Notes under the pieces: generated by a model
The model's database searches: none
What the model saw: the letters and a program-made list of their open reading frames with translations, nothing else
What the model was told of the DNA's origin: nothing
From: DATFQI01 sp963816955
Lineage (GTDB): Bacteria; Actinomycetota; Thermoleophilia; Solirubrobacterales; Solirubrobacteraceae
DNA: 64,000 bases
Direction: 5' to 3'
Assembly: GCA_963816955.1 (NCBI GenBank)
Contig: CAWFME010000002.1
Span: 62,001-126,000, forward strand
Part shown: positions 8,213 through 17,568 of the stretch, piece by piece
How the letters are laid out: each line of letters opens with the position of its first letter
Position numbering within the stretch: the stretch's first letter is position 1
Program-made: the position numbers and the translations under genes

Positions 8213-8860
8213 GTGACCACAGAGACCACCGTGGCCACCGCCGTCGACGTCGCGAGCTGGATGCAGGAGGTCGCCTCCGCCGTCGAGGCCGAGGCGACGC
8301 ACCTCACCCAGCTCGACTCCGCGATCGGCGACGGCGATCACGGCGTCAACATGACGCGCGGCTTCCGCGCGGTGGTCGAGGCGGTCGACGGCTCTCAGCC
8401 GCCCGGCAAGCAGCTGATCACCGCGGGCAAGACGCTGGTCTCGAAGGTCGGTGGCGCGAGCGGGCCCCTGTGGGGGACCGCCCTGCGCCGGGCCGGCCGC
8501 TCCGTGGGCGATGCGCCGGCATTGGACGGGCCGGCGCTCGTGGCCGCGCTCGACGCGGCGCTCGCGGGCGTGGTCGAGCTCGGTGCGGCGGAGCCGGGCG
8601 ACAAGACGATGGTCGATGCGCTCGGGCCCGCCGTGGCGGCGCTGCGCGCGGGCGTCGAGAACGGGGCGGACCTCGGCGAGGCGATCGCCGCCGCCGCCGC
8701 GGCGGCCGAGGAGGGCGCCCGGTTGACGGTGCCGATGCAGGCCCGCAAGGGCCGCGCCTCCTACCTCGGCGAGCGCTCCGTCGGCCACCAGGACCCGGGC
8801 GCGACGTCCTCGGCGCTGATCGTCTCCGCGCTGGGACGCGCGCTCGGCCCGCAGGGCTGA
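8213..8860 (+). CDS. dhaL: DhaL, ADP-binding subunit of dihydroxyacetone kinase
   Basis: DhaL carries a tightly bound ADP that is phosphorylated by DhaM and passes the phosphate to dihydroxyacetone on DhaK. The 215 residues include the magnesium-ADP motif DSAIGDGDHGVNMTRG (about 36-51), VGGASGPLWGT, GDKTMVDAL and the C-terminal DPGATSSALI. The start is GTG 8213, and the stop overlaps the next ATG (TGATG). Length is as usual for the family. Confidence 0.95.
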   Translation: MTTETTVATAVDVASWMQEVASAVEAEATHLTQLDSAIGDGDHGVNMTRGFRAVVEAVDGSQPPGKQLITAGKTLVSKVGGASGPLWGTALRRAGRSVGDAPALDGPALVAALDAALAGVVELGAAEPGDKTMVDALGPAVAALRAGVENGADLGEAIAAAAAAAEEGARLTVPMQARKGRASYLGERSVGHQDPGATSSALIVSALGRALGPQG

Positions 8861-10572
8861 TGGGCGAGCGGCTGCTGCGCGGACTTCCGGCCTCGCCGGG
8901 CGAGGCTGCGGGTCGCGCCCGGGTGCTGGACCCGGCGGTGGCGGCCGCGCCGCCGGTCGCCGAGGCCGAGCGTCAGGCCGCGCTCGCGGCCGCTCGGGCC
9001 GCGCTGGCTGCCGCGGGGGCGGAGCTCGACGCGCTGGCCGCACGGCTGCGCGAGGAGGGCCGTGAGGCCGAGGCGGAGATCGTCGAGACCGGCGTCCTGA
9101 TGGCCGCCGACCCGGCGCTCGATGCCGCGCTCGAGGCCGCGGTGCTCGTCGACGGCCGCGCGCCGGCCGCCGCGCTCGCCGCCGCCTGCGGCGTGCACGC
9201 CGACGCGATCGCAGCGCTGCCCGACGCGGCGCTCGCCGCACGTGCCGACGACGTGCGCTCGCTCGGCCGGCGCGCCGCCCGCAAGCTGCTGCCGAGTGGC
9301 ATCTCCGTTCCCGCACAGGGAACGGAGATGCCACTCGGCGCCGTGATCCTCGTCGCGGACGATCTCGGCCCGGCCGACGTGGCGGAGCTCGACGGCTCGG
9401 TCGCAGGCATCGCGCTCGCGGGCGGTGCTCCGACCGCCCATGCCGCGGTCGTCGCCCGCGGGCTCGGGCTGCCGATGGCGGTCGGGCTGGGCCCGGATGT
9501 GCTCGAGGTCGGGGCCGGCATCGAGCTCGTCCTCGACGGCGCAGACGGCACGCTCGCGGTCGCGCCCGCCGCGGTGCGCATCGAGGCCGCCCGCGCCGCC
9601 CAGGCCCGTCGCGCGAGCGAGCGCGCCGCCGCCGAAGCCGACGCCGCCGTACCCGCCGTGAGCGCCGACGGGGTGCGCGTGCGCGTGCTCGTCAACGCCG
9701 CCACGGCCGCCGAGGCCCGCGCGGGGCTGCGCGCGGGCGCCGAGGGGATCGGCCTGCTCCGCACGGAGCTCGCGTTCCTCGACGCGCCGGCGTGGCCGGA
9801 CGAGGCCGCACACCGCGCGGTGCTCGAGCCCGTCCTGGCGCCGCTCGCCGGCCGGACCGCGACCGTGCGCGTGCTCGACTTCGGGGCCGACAAGACACCG
9901 CCCTTCCTGCGCGGCACCGCCCAGCGCGGTCTCGATCTGCTGCTCGGCCACGCGGGCGAGCTCGAGGCGCAGCTGCGCGCGATCGCCGCCGCCGGCGCCG
10001 CGACCGACCTGCGCGTGCTGCTTCCACTCGTCGAGTCGCCCGACCAGATCGCGGCGGTCCGCCCGCTCCTGCCCGGCGGCGCTCAGCTCGGCGCGATGGT
10101 CGAGACGCGCGCGGCGGTCGCCGCCGCCCACGCGATCGCCGCCGCCGCCGACTTCGTCTCGATCGGGACCAACGACCTGACCGCCGACGTGCTCGGCGCC
10201 GACCGCTTCCGGCCCGGCGCCGCCGTGGCCCACGACCCGCGCGTGCTCGCGGCGATCGCAGCGACGTGCGAGGCGGCGCGCGGCGCCGGCCGCATGGTCG
10301 AGGTCTGCGGCGAGGCGGCCGGCGACCCGCTGCTGATGCCCCTGCTCGTCGGGCTCGGTGTGCGCGAGCTCAGCACGGGTGCGGCACGCGTCGGCGCAAC
10401 GCGCGCGGCCGTGCGGGCGCTCGACGTCGCCGCGGCCGAACGCCTGGCTGCAGCCGCGCTGGGCGCTTCGAGCGCCGCCGAGGTCGCGGCGCTAGTCCGT
10501 CAGGCCGGCCACGCAGCGGCCGAGCGCCTCGACCGCGACCGGCCCATCGTCGCCATCGGCCCGGAGCCGTAG
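8860..10572 (+). CDS. ptsI: PTS enzyme I (PEP-protein phosphotransferase) for the dihydroxyacetone system
   Basis: Enzyme I takes phosphate from PEP and passes it to HPr. The 570 residues have the full EI order: HPr-binding helical region (about 1-143), the phosphohistidine swivel motif GGAPTAHAAVVARGLG with the active His at residue 194, and the PEP-binding barrel with GIGLLRTELAFL, DFGADKTPPFL, SIGTNDLTADVLG and the catalytic-cysteine motif EVCGEAAGDP. Residues 145-160 are encoded by a perfect 49-nt hairpin that looks like an in-frame insertion. The 3' end overlaps the convergent ptsH by 81 bp. Being the only EI here and in this operon, it probably feeds HPr and DhaM. Confidence 0.93.
   Translation: MGERLLRGLPASPGEAAGRARVLDPAVAAAPPVAEAERQAALAAARAALAAAGAELDALAARLREEGREAEAEIVETGVLMAADPALDAALEAAVLVDGRAPAAALAAACGVHADAIAALPDAALAARADDVRSLGRRAARKLLPSGISVPAQGTEMPLGAVILVADDLGPADVAELDGSVAGIALAGGAPTAHAAVVARGLGLPMAVGLGPDVLEVGAGIELVLDGADGTLAVAPAAVRIEAARAAQARRASERAAAEADAAVPAVSADGVRVRVLVNAATAAEARAGLRAGAEGIGLLRTELAFLDAPAWPDEAAHRAVLEPVLAPLAGRTATVRVLDFGADKTPPFLRGTAQRGLDLLLGHAGELEAQLRAIAAAGAATDLRVLLPLVESPDQIAAVRPLLPGGAQLGAMVETRAAVAAAHAIAAAADFVSIGTNDLTADVLGADRFRPGAAVAHDPRVLAAIAATCEAARGAGRMVEVCGEAAGDPLLMPLLVGLGVRELSTGAARVGATRAAVRALDVAAAERLAAAALGASSAAEVAALVRQAGHAAAERLDRDRPIVAIGPEP
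9291..9339. repeat. Perfect palindromic element inside ptsI coding sequence
   Basis: Two 22-nt arms (9291-9312 and 9318-9339) are exact reverse complements around a 5-nt GCACA loop. The element is read in frame as PSGISVPAQGTEMPLG, between the helical and phosphohistidine domains of enzyme I. Its codons include AGT, GTT, GGA and CCA, which are uncommon in the flanking gene. A perfect hairpin of this length is not needed to encode this linker, so insertion of a small palindromic repeat is the likeliest origin. I saw no second copy in the window. Confidence 0.85.
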
Positions 10573-10761
10573 CGTCGTGCCCGCCTTCGCACCGAGGGCG
10601 AGCACGGACAGGAGGCTCTTCGCGTCGGCCTCGCGCTCGCCCACGGCGACGGCGATCTTCGACCGGAACCCGAGAGCCGTGCGCACGAACTGCGCCGCGG
10701 GCCGGGCGTGGAGGTCCACGTCCGGCGGGAGCGTCGCGGTCGTCTCAGAGCTTGGCGGCAC
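10492..10761 (-). CDS. ptsH: HPr-like phosphocarrier protein
   Basis: An 89-residue HPr-fold protein that relays phosphate from enzyme I to DhaM. The phosphorylation motif DLHARPAAQFV places the active His at residue 18; FRSKIAVAVGEREADAKSLLSVLALG is the usual helix 2 region, with the HPr signature SLLSVLALGAKAG. It starts 17 bp inside the end of dhaM (same strand), so the two are coupled. Its 3' end runs 81 bp into the convergent ptsI, which is unusual. In E. coli the equivalent domain is fused within DhaM. Confidence 0.88.
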   Translation of the reverse strand: MPPSSETTATLPPDVDLHARPAAQFVRTALGFRSKIAVAVGEREADAKSLLSVLALGAKAGTTLRLRADGDDGPVAVEALGRCVAGLTD

Positions 10762-11128
10762 CTGCGGCTCCCTTCGCGGCCTGCTCGACGTCGTCCAATG
10801 CCAGTCCGGCGGATGCGGTCACGGCGGCGGCGACCGCGCCCTCCACGAGCGGCGCGTCGACGAGCCGGACGTGGCCGTTCTCCTGGCCGGCGAGCACCGC
10901 GCGGGCGGTGAGGATGGCGCTGCCGAGGTCGCCGAGCACGATCACGCCGTCGCCCGCGTCGGCGGACTCGATCGCCGCGCGCACGCGGTCGGCGTCGGTG
11001 CCGAGCCCGCCGTCGGGCGTGCCGCCCGCACCCACGATGCGCACGTCAGGACCAGCCATCTGGCCCGCCAGGGCCACGGTGCCGGAGGCGATCTCACGGC
11101 TGTGCGATACGACTACGATCCCGACCAC
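10745..11128 (-). CDS. dhaM: DhaM, EIIA-type phosphotransferase subunit of dihydroxyacetone kinase
   Basis: DhaM phosphorylates the ADP bound in DhaL. The 127 residues form a PTS EIIA-mannose-like domain: VGIVVVSHSREIASG with the active His at residue 9, GAGGTPDGGLGTDADRV, and VIVLGDLGSAILTARAVL. GTG 11128 is the start that gives the canonical N-terminus. The HPr and EI domains that some enterobacterial DhaM proteins carry are separate genes here. It is transcribed away from the IclR gene, from a divergent promoter that contains the shared operator. Confidence 0.92.
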   Translation of the reverse strand: MVGIVVVSHSREIASGTVALAGQMAGPDVRIVGAGGTPDGGLGTDADRVRAAIESADAGDGVIVLGDLGSAILTARAVLAGQENGHVRLVDAPLVEGAVAAAVTASAGLALDDVEQAAKGAAGAAKL

Positions 11129-11161
11129 GCTCGCTCCTGTCCGGTTCGGCGTCCTGGCGAC

Positions 11162-11198
11162 ATCGTAAACTATCGAAGCCGATTCGACAATGCCGAAC
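11162..11198 (-). promoter_or_regulatory. dhaM promoter and shared operator in the dhaM/iclR divergent region
   Basis: Read on the minus strand, TTGTCG (11185-11190), a 17-nt spacer and TACGAT (11162-11167) form a candidate dhaM promoter. The -35 lies inside a copy of the glpF operator core: GATTCGA (11181-11187), CAATG, CCGAAC (11193-11198). An adjacent TCGAA..TTCGA half-site pair starts at 11173. The iclR ATG (11190) is also inside this site, so binding would affect both directions. Confidence 0.6.
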
Positions 11199-11983
11199 GC
11201 TAGCGAGACATCGAGACGGCGCGGGACGATCCAGTCGGTCGACCGCGCGGCACGCATCCTGAAGGCGCTGGGCAGCGGCCCGCGGCGTCTCGGCGTGAGC
11301 CAGCTCGCCGACCAGCTCGGCCTCTCGCGGCCAACGGTGCACGGCCTGCTGCAGACGCTCGCGGCGCACGGCTTCGTCGAGCAGGACCGTGACTCCGACA
11401 AGTACCAGCTCGGCGCCGGCCTGCTGCACCTCGGCAACTCCTACCTCGATCTGAACGAGCTGCGCGCGCGCTCGCTGGTGCACGCCGAGCGGCTCGCGAC
11501 GCGCACGGGCTCCGCCGTGCGCGTCGGGGTGCTGCACGGCGCCTCGGTGACCGTCGTGCACCACGTGTTCCGGCCCGACGCCGCGTTCCAGGTCCTCGAG
11601 GTGGGCGCTCAGCTGCCGGCGCACGCGAGCGCGCTCGGAAAGGCCATGCTGGCCTACGCGCCCGAGCCCGTCGTCTCCGAGCTGCTCGCCGAGCCGTTGC
11701 CCAAGCTCACCAACCGAACGCTCGCCGCGAAGGCCCTGCTGGCCGAGCTGGATGCGGTGCGCGAGCAGGGCGTGGCGCGCGAGCGCGACGAGGCGGTGCT
11801 CGGCGAGTCCAGCGTCGGTGCGCCGATCACCGACCACGCGGGGCACGCCGTCGGCGCGATCGCGGTGGTAGGGGAGACCGCCGAGCTGCTGCCGCGCGGG
11901 CCCGCCAAGGGCGTCGTCGCCGCCGTGACGGAGGCGGCGCGGGCGATCTCGCGCGAGCTCGGCGCCGGCCGCTGGCCCGGAGC

Positions 11984-11987
<4 letters not shown>
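11190..11987 (+). CDS. IclR-family transcriptional regulator of the glycerol/dihydroxyacetone genes
   Basis: A 265-residue IclR protein: winged helix-turn-helix at about 13-75 (SVDRAARILKAL, GVSQLADQLGLSRPTVHGLLQTL) and a C-terminal effector-binding domain (SAVRVGVLHGASVTVVHHV, LPAHASALGKAMLAY, DEAVLGESSVGAPI). Streptomyces GylR, also of this family, represses glycerol uptake and kinase genes, which supports the assigned role. The ATG lies within the operator, leaving little or no room for a leader, so translation may be leaderless or nearly so and the gene may repress itself. The stop overlaps the convergent recQ stop by 4 bp (CTAG). Confidence 0.88.
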
Positions 11988-13615
<1,628 letters not shown>

Positions 13616-13668
13616 GGTGGCGAGGTGGTCCCCGCCGCCGGGAGCGCGGAAACCCGCCCGCTGGGCGT

Positions 13669-13986
13669 CTAGGCCGCAGGTGGCGCGGGCGGCTCGGCGG
13701 CTGGCGCCGTCGGGCGGCCGCGCTTGGCGTCGAGCTGCCCGGCGGCGATCGTGGCCGCCATGTCCTTGGACTCCTCGCGGTAGACCGAGCCGTCCTCGAA
13801 CTCGATCACCGGGTACTTGCGCTGCCCGCTGAGCTGCTCCGTCTCGTCGCGCTTGGACGGGCGCAGCGGGCCCTTGACGACCTCGTACGAGATCCCGGCG
13901 TCGTCGAGCGCCTTCTGGACCTTCCAGCAGGGGTGGCCCGAGATCTTGACCCACTCGTTGGAGCAGCGGTGCAGCTTGATCGCCAT
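13669..13986 (-). CDS. Glutathione S-transferase N-terminal/thioredoxin-fold protein
   Basis: A 105-residue protein whose first 75 residues match the thioredoxin fold of GST N-terminal domains: IKLHRCSNEWVKISGHPCWKVQKALDD, then KYPVIEFEDGSVYREE, with the cis-proline of YPVIEF. The C-terminal ~20 residues are an Ala/Pro tail, so the all-helical GST domain is absent. Two cysteines (C8 and C20) do not form a CxxC redox pair. It lies 53 nt upstream of recQ on the same strand and diverges from murC. Its substrate is unknown. Confidence 0.7.
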   Translation of the reverse strand: MAIKLHRCSNEWVKISGHPCWKVQKALDDAGISYEVVKGPLRPSKRDETEQLSGQRKYPVIEFEDGSVYREESKDMAATIAAGQLDAKRGRPTAPAAEPPAPPAA

Positions 13987-14033
13987 GGGACGACCATAAC
14001 CGCTCGGCCACCGCGTCGATAGGTTGCTCGCCC

Positions 14034-15365
14034 GTGAGCACGAACGAGCCCTGGCGCGGACGCGCGCTGCACTTCGTCGGTATCGGCGGCGCCGGCATGA
14101 GCGGGCTGGCGCTCGTCGCCCGCTCGCTCGGGGCGGCCGTCACGGGCTCCGACCGCGCCTCCGGCTCCGCGTACCTCGGCCCGCTGCGGGCGCTCGGGGT
14201 CGAGCCGGTCGCCGGCCACGACGCCGCCAACGTGCCCGAGGACGCCGAGGTGGTGGTCTCCAGCGCGATCCCGGCCGAGAACCCCGAGCGGGCGATCGCC
14301 CGCGAGCGCGGCCAGCGGGAGCTCCACCGCGCCGACCTGCTGGGCGACCTGACCCGGCTGAAGCCGACGATCGCCGTCAGCGGCACCCACGGCAAGACGA
14401 CGACGTCGAGCATGGTCGTGCACGCGCTGCGCGGCTGCGGGCTGGACCCGAGCTACCTCGTCGGGGGCGTGGTCCGCTCGACGGGGGCGAACGCGGGCTG
14501 GGGGGCGGGGGAGTGGCTCGTGGTCGAGGCCGACGAATCCGACCGCTCGCTGCTCAAGCTGGCGCCGCGGATCGCCGTGCTCACGAACGCCGAGCTCGAC
14601 CACCACACGACCTACAGCTCGCGCCGCGACGTCGACGAGACGTTCCGCGCCTTCCTGGGGCTGGCCGAGCAGGCGGTGGTCTGGGACCGCCCAGAGCTGC
14701 TCTCGCTGGCGGGGGACACCCCGGTCACGCCGTTCGACGTCCCGGCGCCCGAGCTGGGGGAGAACGGCTCGCGCTTCGCGCTCGACGGCGTGGAGGTGAC
14801 GCTGCCGGTGCCGGGCGCCCACAACGCCCGCAACGCGGCGGCGGCGCTGACCGCCTGCCGCCTCGCCGGCGCCGACCTCGGGGCCGCGGCCGCGGCGCTG
14901 GCGGACTTCGCCGGGGCGGGCCGGCGCTTCGAGCGCCTCGGGACGTCGGCCTCCGGCGCGCTCGTGGTCGACGACTACGCGCACCACCCGACCGAGGTGC
15001 AGGCCACGATCGAGGCGGCGCGCACGCTCGGCGCGCGCCGGATCGTCGCGGCCTTCCAGCCGCACCTGTTCTCGCGCACGCGGCACCAGGCGCGGGAGTT
15101 CGGCGCGGCGCTCGCGGCGGCCGACGTCGTCGTCGTGCTGGGCATCTATCCGGCGCGCGAGCGCCAGGAGGACTTCCCGGGGGTCACGGGCCGGCTGGTG
15201 GCCGCCGCGGCCGCCGACGCCGCCGGCGGGCGCCCCGTGGCGTGGCTGCCCGGCTTCGACGAGGCCGAGGCCTTCCTGCGCGCCGAACTGCGCGAGGGCG
15301 ACGTGCTGCTCACGCTCGGCGCGGGCGACGTGGACGCGCTCGGCCGCCGTCTGGCGACAACCTAA
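14034..15365 (+). CDS. murC: MurC, UDP-N-acetylmuramate--L-alanine ligase
   Basis: Adds L-Ala to UDP-MurNAc, first amino acid of the stem peptide. The 443 residues have the N-terminal FVGIGGAGMSGLA nucleotide loop, the P-loop VSGTHGKTTTSSM near 120, LVVEADESDRS, LTNAELDHHTTY, the GAHNARNAAAAL motif and VVDDYAHHPTEVQATI. GTG 14034 starts 47 nt from the divergent gene. No murB lies between murC and ftsQ, unlike many dcw clusters. A palindrome overlaps the stop. Confidence 0.97.
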   Translation: MSTNEPWRGRALHFVGIGGAGMSGLALVARSLGAAVTGSDRASGSAYLGPLRALGVEPVAGHDAANVPEDAEVVVSSAIPAENPERAIARERGQRELHRADLLGDLTRLKPTIAVSGTHGKTTTSSMVVHALRGCGLDPSYLVGGVVRSTGANAGWGAGEWLVVEADESDRSLLKLAPRIAVLTNAELDHHTTYSSRRDVDETFRAFLGLAEQAVVWDRPELLSLAGDTPVTPFDVPAPELGENGSRFALDGVEVTLPVPGAHNARNAAAALTACRLAGADLGAAAAALADFAGAGRRFERLGTSASGALVVDDYAHHPTEVQATIEAARTLGARRIVAAFQPHLFSRTRHQAREFGAALAAADVVVVLGIYPARERQEDFPGVTGRLVAAAAADAAGGRPVAWLPGFDEAEAFLRAELREGDVLLTLGAGDVDALGRRLATT

Positions 15366-15384
15366 GGGGCCTGTCCCCTTAGGT
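15360..15384 (+). terminator. Hairpin overlapping the murC stop, before ftsQ
   Basis: ACCTAAGGGG (15360-15369) pairs perfectly with CCCCTTAGGT (15375-15384) around CCTGT, and the murC TAA is in the left arm. ftsQ begins 1 nt later if GTG 15386 is used, or after 43 nt from GTG 15428. There is no T-run. It could be a weak terminator, a processing site or a small repeat copy. Confidence 0.45.
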
Positions 15385-15385
15385 C

Positions 15386-16261
15386 GTGCGGGCAGGACTC
15401 GGGGGTGGCGGGTCGAAGGTCGCGGCGGTGGCTCTCGATCCGACTCTGCCGCGGCGCCACGGCGCCCGCCTGCGCGTTCTGCGGCTCCCGCGCGTCCCGC
15501 TGCGGCTCCTGCTCGCGCTCGTCGTGCTGGCCGCGCTCGGATACGGCGGCTGGACGTGGCTGCGCGACTCCTCGCTGGTCGCCGTGCGCGACGTCGTGGT
15601 CTCGGGCTCCACGTCGAGCGAGGAGCCGAGGGTCCGCGCCGCGCTGGACTCCGCCGCCCGCGACATGACCACGCTGCACGTGCGCGAGCGCGCCCTGCAG
15701 CGCGCGGTCGCCCAGTACTCGTCCGTCGCGGGCCTCGAGGTCGAGGCCGACTTCCCGCACACCCTGCGCATCCGTGTGGTGGAGCACACACCCGTCGCGG
15801 TGCTCGTTGCCGGCGACCGCGAGATCGCGGCCTCGGGCGACGGGCTGCTGCTGCGCGGCGTCGTGGCGGACGGCGAGCTGCCCGTGATCAAGATCGACGG
15901 CGTGCCCGCCGGCGACCGGATCGCCAACGCCAACACCCGCACCGCGCTCACCCTCGCGGCCGCCGCGCCCGATGCCCTGCGCCGCCGGATCGACCGGCTG
16001 TGGACCGGACCGCGCGGGATGATGCTCGCGCTGGTCGACGGCCCTGACCTGATCTTCGGCGACGGCTCCGACGCCCGCCGCAAGTGGCTGTCCGCGGCCC
16101 GCGTGCTGGCCGATCCGAGCGCCGCGGGCGCGACCTACCTGGACGTCCGGATCCCGGAGCGGGTGGCGGCCGGCGGGCTCGGTCCCGTGCCCGATCCGAC
16201 CCCCGTCCCGACCGGCACGCCGGTCCCTGAACCCGTCCCCGAGACAAACCCTCAACCGTAG
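15386..16261 (+). CDS. ftsQ: FtsQ/DivIB-type cell division protein
   Basis: Bitopic division protein of up to 291 residues. A basic cytoplasmic N-terminus (to about residue 37) is followed by one membrane helix (RLLLALVVLAALGYGG), a POTRA domain (VRDVVVSGSTSSEEPRVRAALD) and the FtsQ core with SVAGLEVEADFPHTLRIRVVEHTPVAVL. The C-terminus is a Pro-rich tail (PDPTPVPTGTPVP). GTG 15386 abuts the hairpin; the in-frame GTG 15428 would give a shorter N-terminus and is a real alternative. Position between murC and ftsZ supports the call. Confidence 0.85.
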   Translation: MRAGLGGGGSKVAAVALDPTLPRRHGARLRVLRLPRVPLRLLLALVVLAALGYGGWTWLRDSSLVAVRDVVVSGSTSSEEPRVRAALDSAARDMTTLHVRERALQRAVAQYSSVAGLEVEADFPHTLRIRVVEHTPVAVLVAGDREIAASGDGLLLRGVVADGELPVIKIDGVPAGDRIANANTRTALTLAAAAPDALRRRIDRLWTGPRGMMLALVDGPDLIFGDGSDARRKWLSAARVLADPSAAGATYLDVRIPERVAAGGLGPVPDPTPVPTGTPVPEPVPETNPQP

Positions 16262-16338
16262 GGTGAGAATGAGGCATCTCTCAACCCAAAGTCGAGACTT
16301 CGGCGTCTTGCAACGTCTCTTGCCGAGGTTCGAGGATT

Positions 16339-16368
16339 TTGACATCGGGAAGGAAATGCGCCTAACGT
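16339..16368 (+). promoter_or_regulatory. Candidate ftsZ promoter
   Basis: TTGACA (16339-16344) is followed after 17-18 nt by CTAACG/TAACGT (16362-16368). This is the best sigma-70-like pair in the 178-nt ftsQ-ftsZ gap and would give a leader of about 65 nt. Upstream, 16261-16287 holds an imperfect GGGTGAGA..TCTCAACCC stem that may end the ftsQ transcript. Confidence 0.5.
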
Positions 16369-16439
16369 GCGGGTTTCCGCGCCGTGGCGGGGCGTGCTAA
16401 AACGCTCGACTCCAACCTGAGGTCCGGAACTACTTTCCC

Positions 16440-17519
16440 ATGGAAGCTGGCAGCTATCTCGCAGTGATCAAAGTCGTCGGTGTCGGCGGCGGTGGCACCA
16501 ATGCGGTCAACCGCATGATCGACGCCGGCCTGAGCGGCGTCGAGTTCATCGCGTGCAACACCGACGCGCAGGCGCTGCAGATGACCGACGCCGACATCAA
16601 GCTCAACATCGGTCACGAGCTCACCAAGGGCCTCGGCGCGGGCGCGAACCCGCAGATCGGCCAGGGCGCCGCCGCGGAGTCGCGCGACGAGATCAAGGAG
16701 GCGCTCAAGGGCGCGGACATGGTCTTCGTCACCGCCGGCGAGGGTGGCGGCACCGGCACGGGCGCCGCGCCCGTGATCGCGGAGATCGCCAAGAACGAGA
16801 TAGGAGCTCTCACCGTCGGCGTGGTCACCCGCCCGTTCGACTTCGAGGGCTCCCAGCGCTCCCGGCAGGCGCAGGAGGGCATCGACCGCCTGCGCGAGAT
16901 GGTCGACACGCTGATCGTGATCCCGAACGAGAAGCTCCTGAGCATCGTCGAGCGGCGCACGAGCATCCTCGACGCCTTCCGCGAGGCCGACAACGTCCTG
17001 CGCCAGGGCGTCCAGGGCATCACCGACCTGATCACGATCCCCGGCCTGATCAACCTCGACTTCGCCGACGTCCGCGCGATCATGCAGGACGCCGGCTCGG
17101 CGCTGATGGGCATCGGCACCGCGAGCGGCGAGTCGCGCGCGTCCGAGGCCGCCAAGGCCGCGATCTCGAGCCCGCTGCTGGAGGAGTCCGTCGAGGGCGC
17201 CACCGGCATCCTGCTCAACATCACGGGCGGCAACGACCTCGGCCTGTTCGAGGTCAACGAGGCCGCGGAGCTGATCCACTCGGCCGCCGACGCGCAGTCG
17301 AACATCATCTTCGGTGCGGTCATCGACCCGGCGCTCGGCGACGACATCCGCGTGACGGTGATCGCGACGGGCTTCGACCACGGCCGGGCCCGGCCGCGCA
17401 GCGCCCGCGAGGAGGCGCGCGCCGGCCGCCGCGACCGCGACGTCCGCATGGACGATCGCCAGCGCTCGTCGCTGGAGATCTCCGACGACGACCTCGACAT
17501 CCCGCCCTTCCTGCGCTGA
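16440..17519 (+). CDS. ftsZ: FtsZ, tubulin-like division GTPase
   Basis: Polymerises into the Z ring. The 359 residues show the GTP-binding set: VVGVGGGGTNAVNRM, CNTDAQAL, the tubulin signature GEGGGTGTGAAP near 100, TVGVVTRPFDFEG, and NADNVL-like EADNVLRQGVQGI with FADVRAIM (T7 loop). A short Arg-rich linker (about 315-340) leads to the conserved C-terminal peptide DDDLDIPPFLR that binds partner proteins. ATG 16440 is the only sensible start. No ftsA was seen. Confidence 0.98.
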   Translation: MEAGSYLAVIKVVGVGGGGTNAVNRMIDAGLSGVEFIACNTDAQALQMTDADIKLNIGHELTKGLGAGANPQIGQGAAAESRDEIKEALKGADMVFVTAGEGGGTGTGAAPVIAEIAKNEIGALTVGVVTRPFDFEGSQRSRQAQEGIDRLREMVDTLIVIPNEKLLSIVERRTSILDAFREADNVLRQGVQGITDLITIPGLINLDFADVRAIMQDAGSALMGIGTASGESRASEAAKAAISSPLLEESVEGATGILLNITGGNDLGLFEVNEAAELIHSAADAQSNIIFGAVIDPALGDDIRVTVIATGFDHGRARPRSAREEARAGRRDRDVRMDDRQRSSLEISDDDLDIPPFLR

Positions 17520-17527
17520 TCCGCTGG

Positions 17528-17545
17528 GGCCGTTCAGCAACGGCC
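17528..17545 (+). terminator. Hairpin after ftsZ
   Basis: GGCCGTT (17528-17534) pairs with AACGGCC (17539-17545) around a CAGC tetraloop, 8 nt after the ftsZ stop and 23 nt before the next gene. No T-run follows. It is a plausible end of the ftsZ transcript. Confidence 0.45.
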
Positions 17546-17568
17546 GCGAAGCGCCGATAACGAAGACC

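Noticed and set aside
13616..14413. Extension of recQ upstream of 13615
   Set aside because: It would run antisense through the GST-like gene and into murC; the family-length start is at 13615.
16321..16345. tRNA-like GGTTCGAGG box before ftsZ
   Set aside because: No acceptor stem, D arm or anticodon arm could be placed around it.
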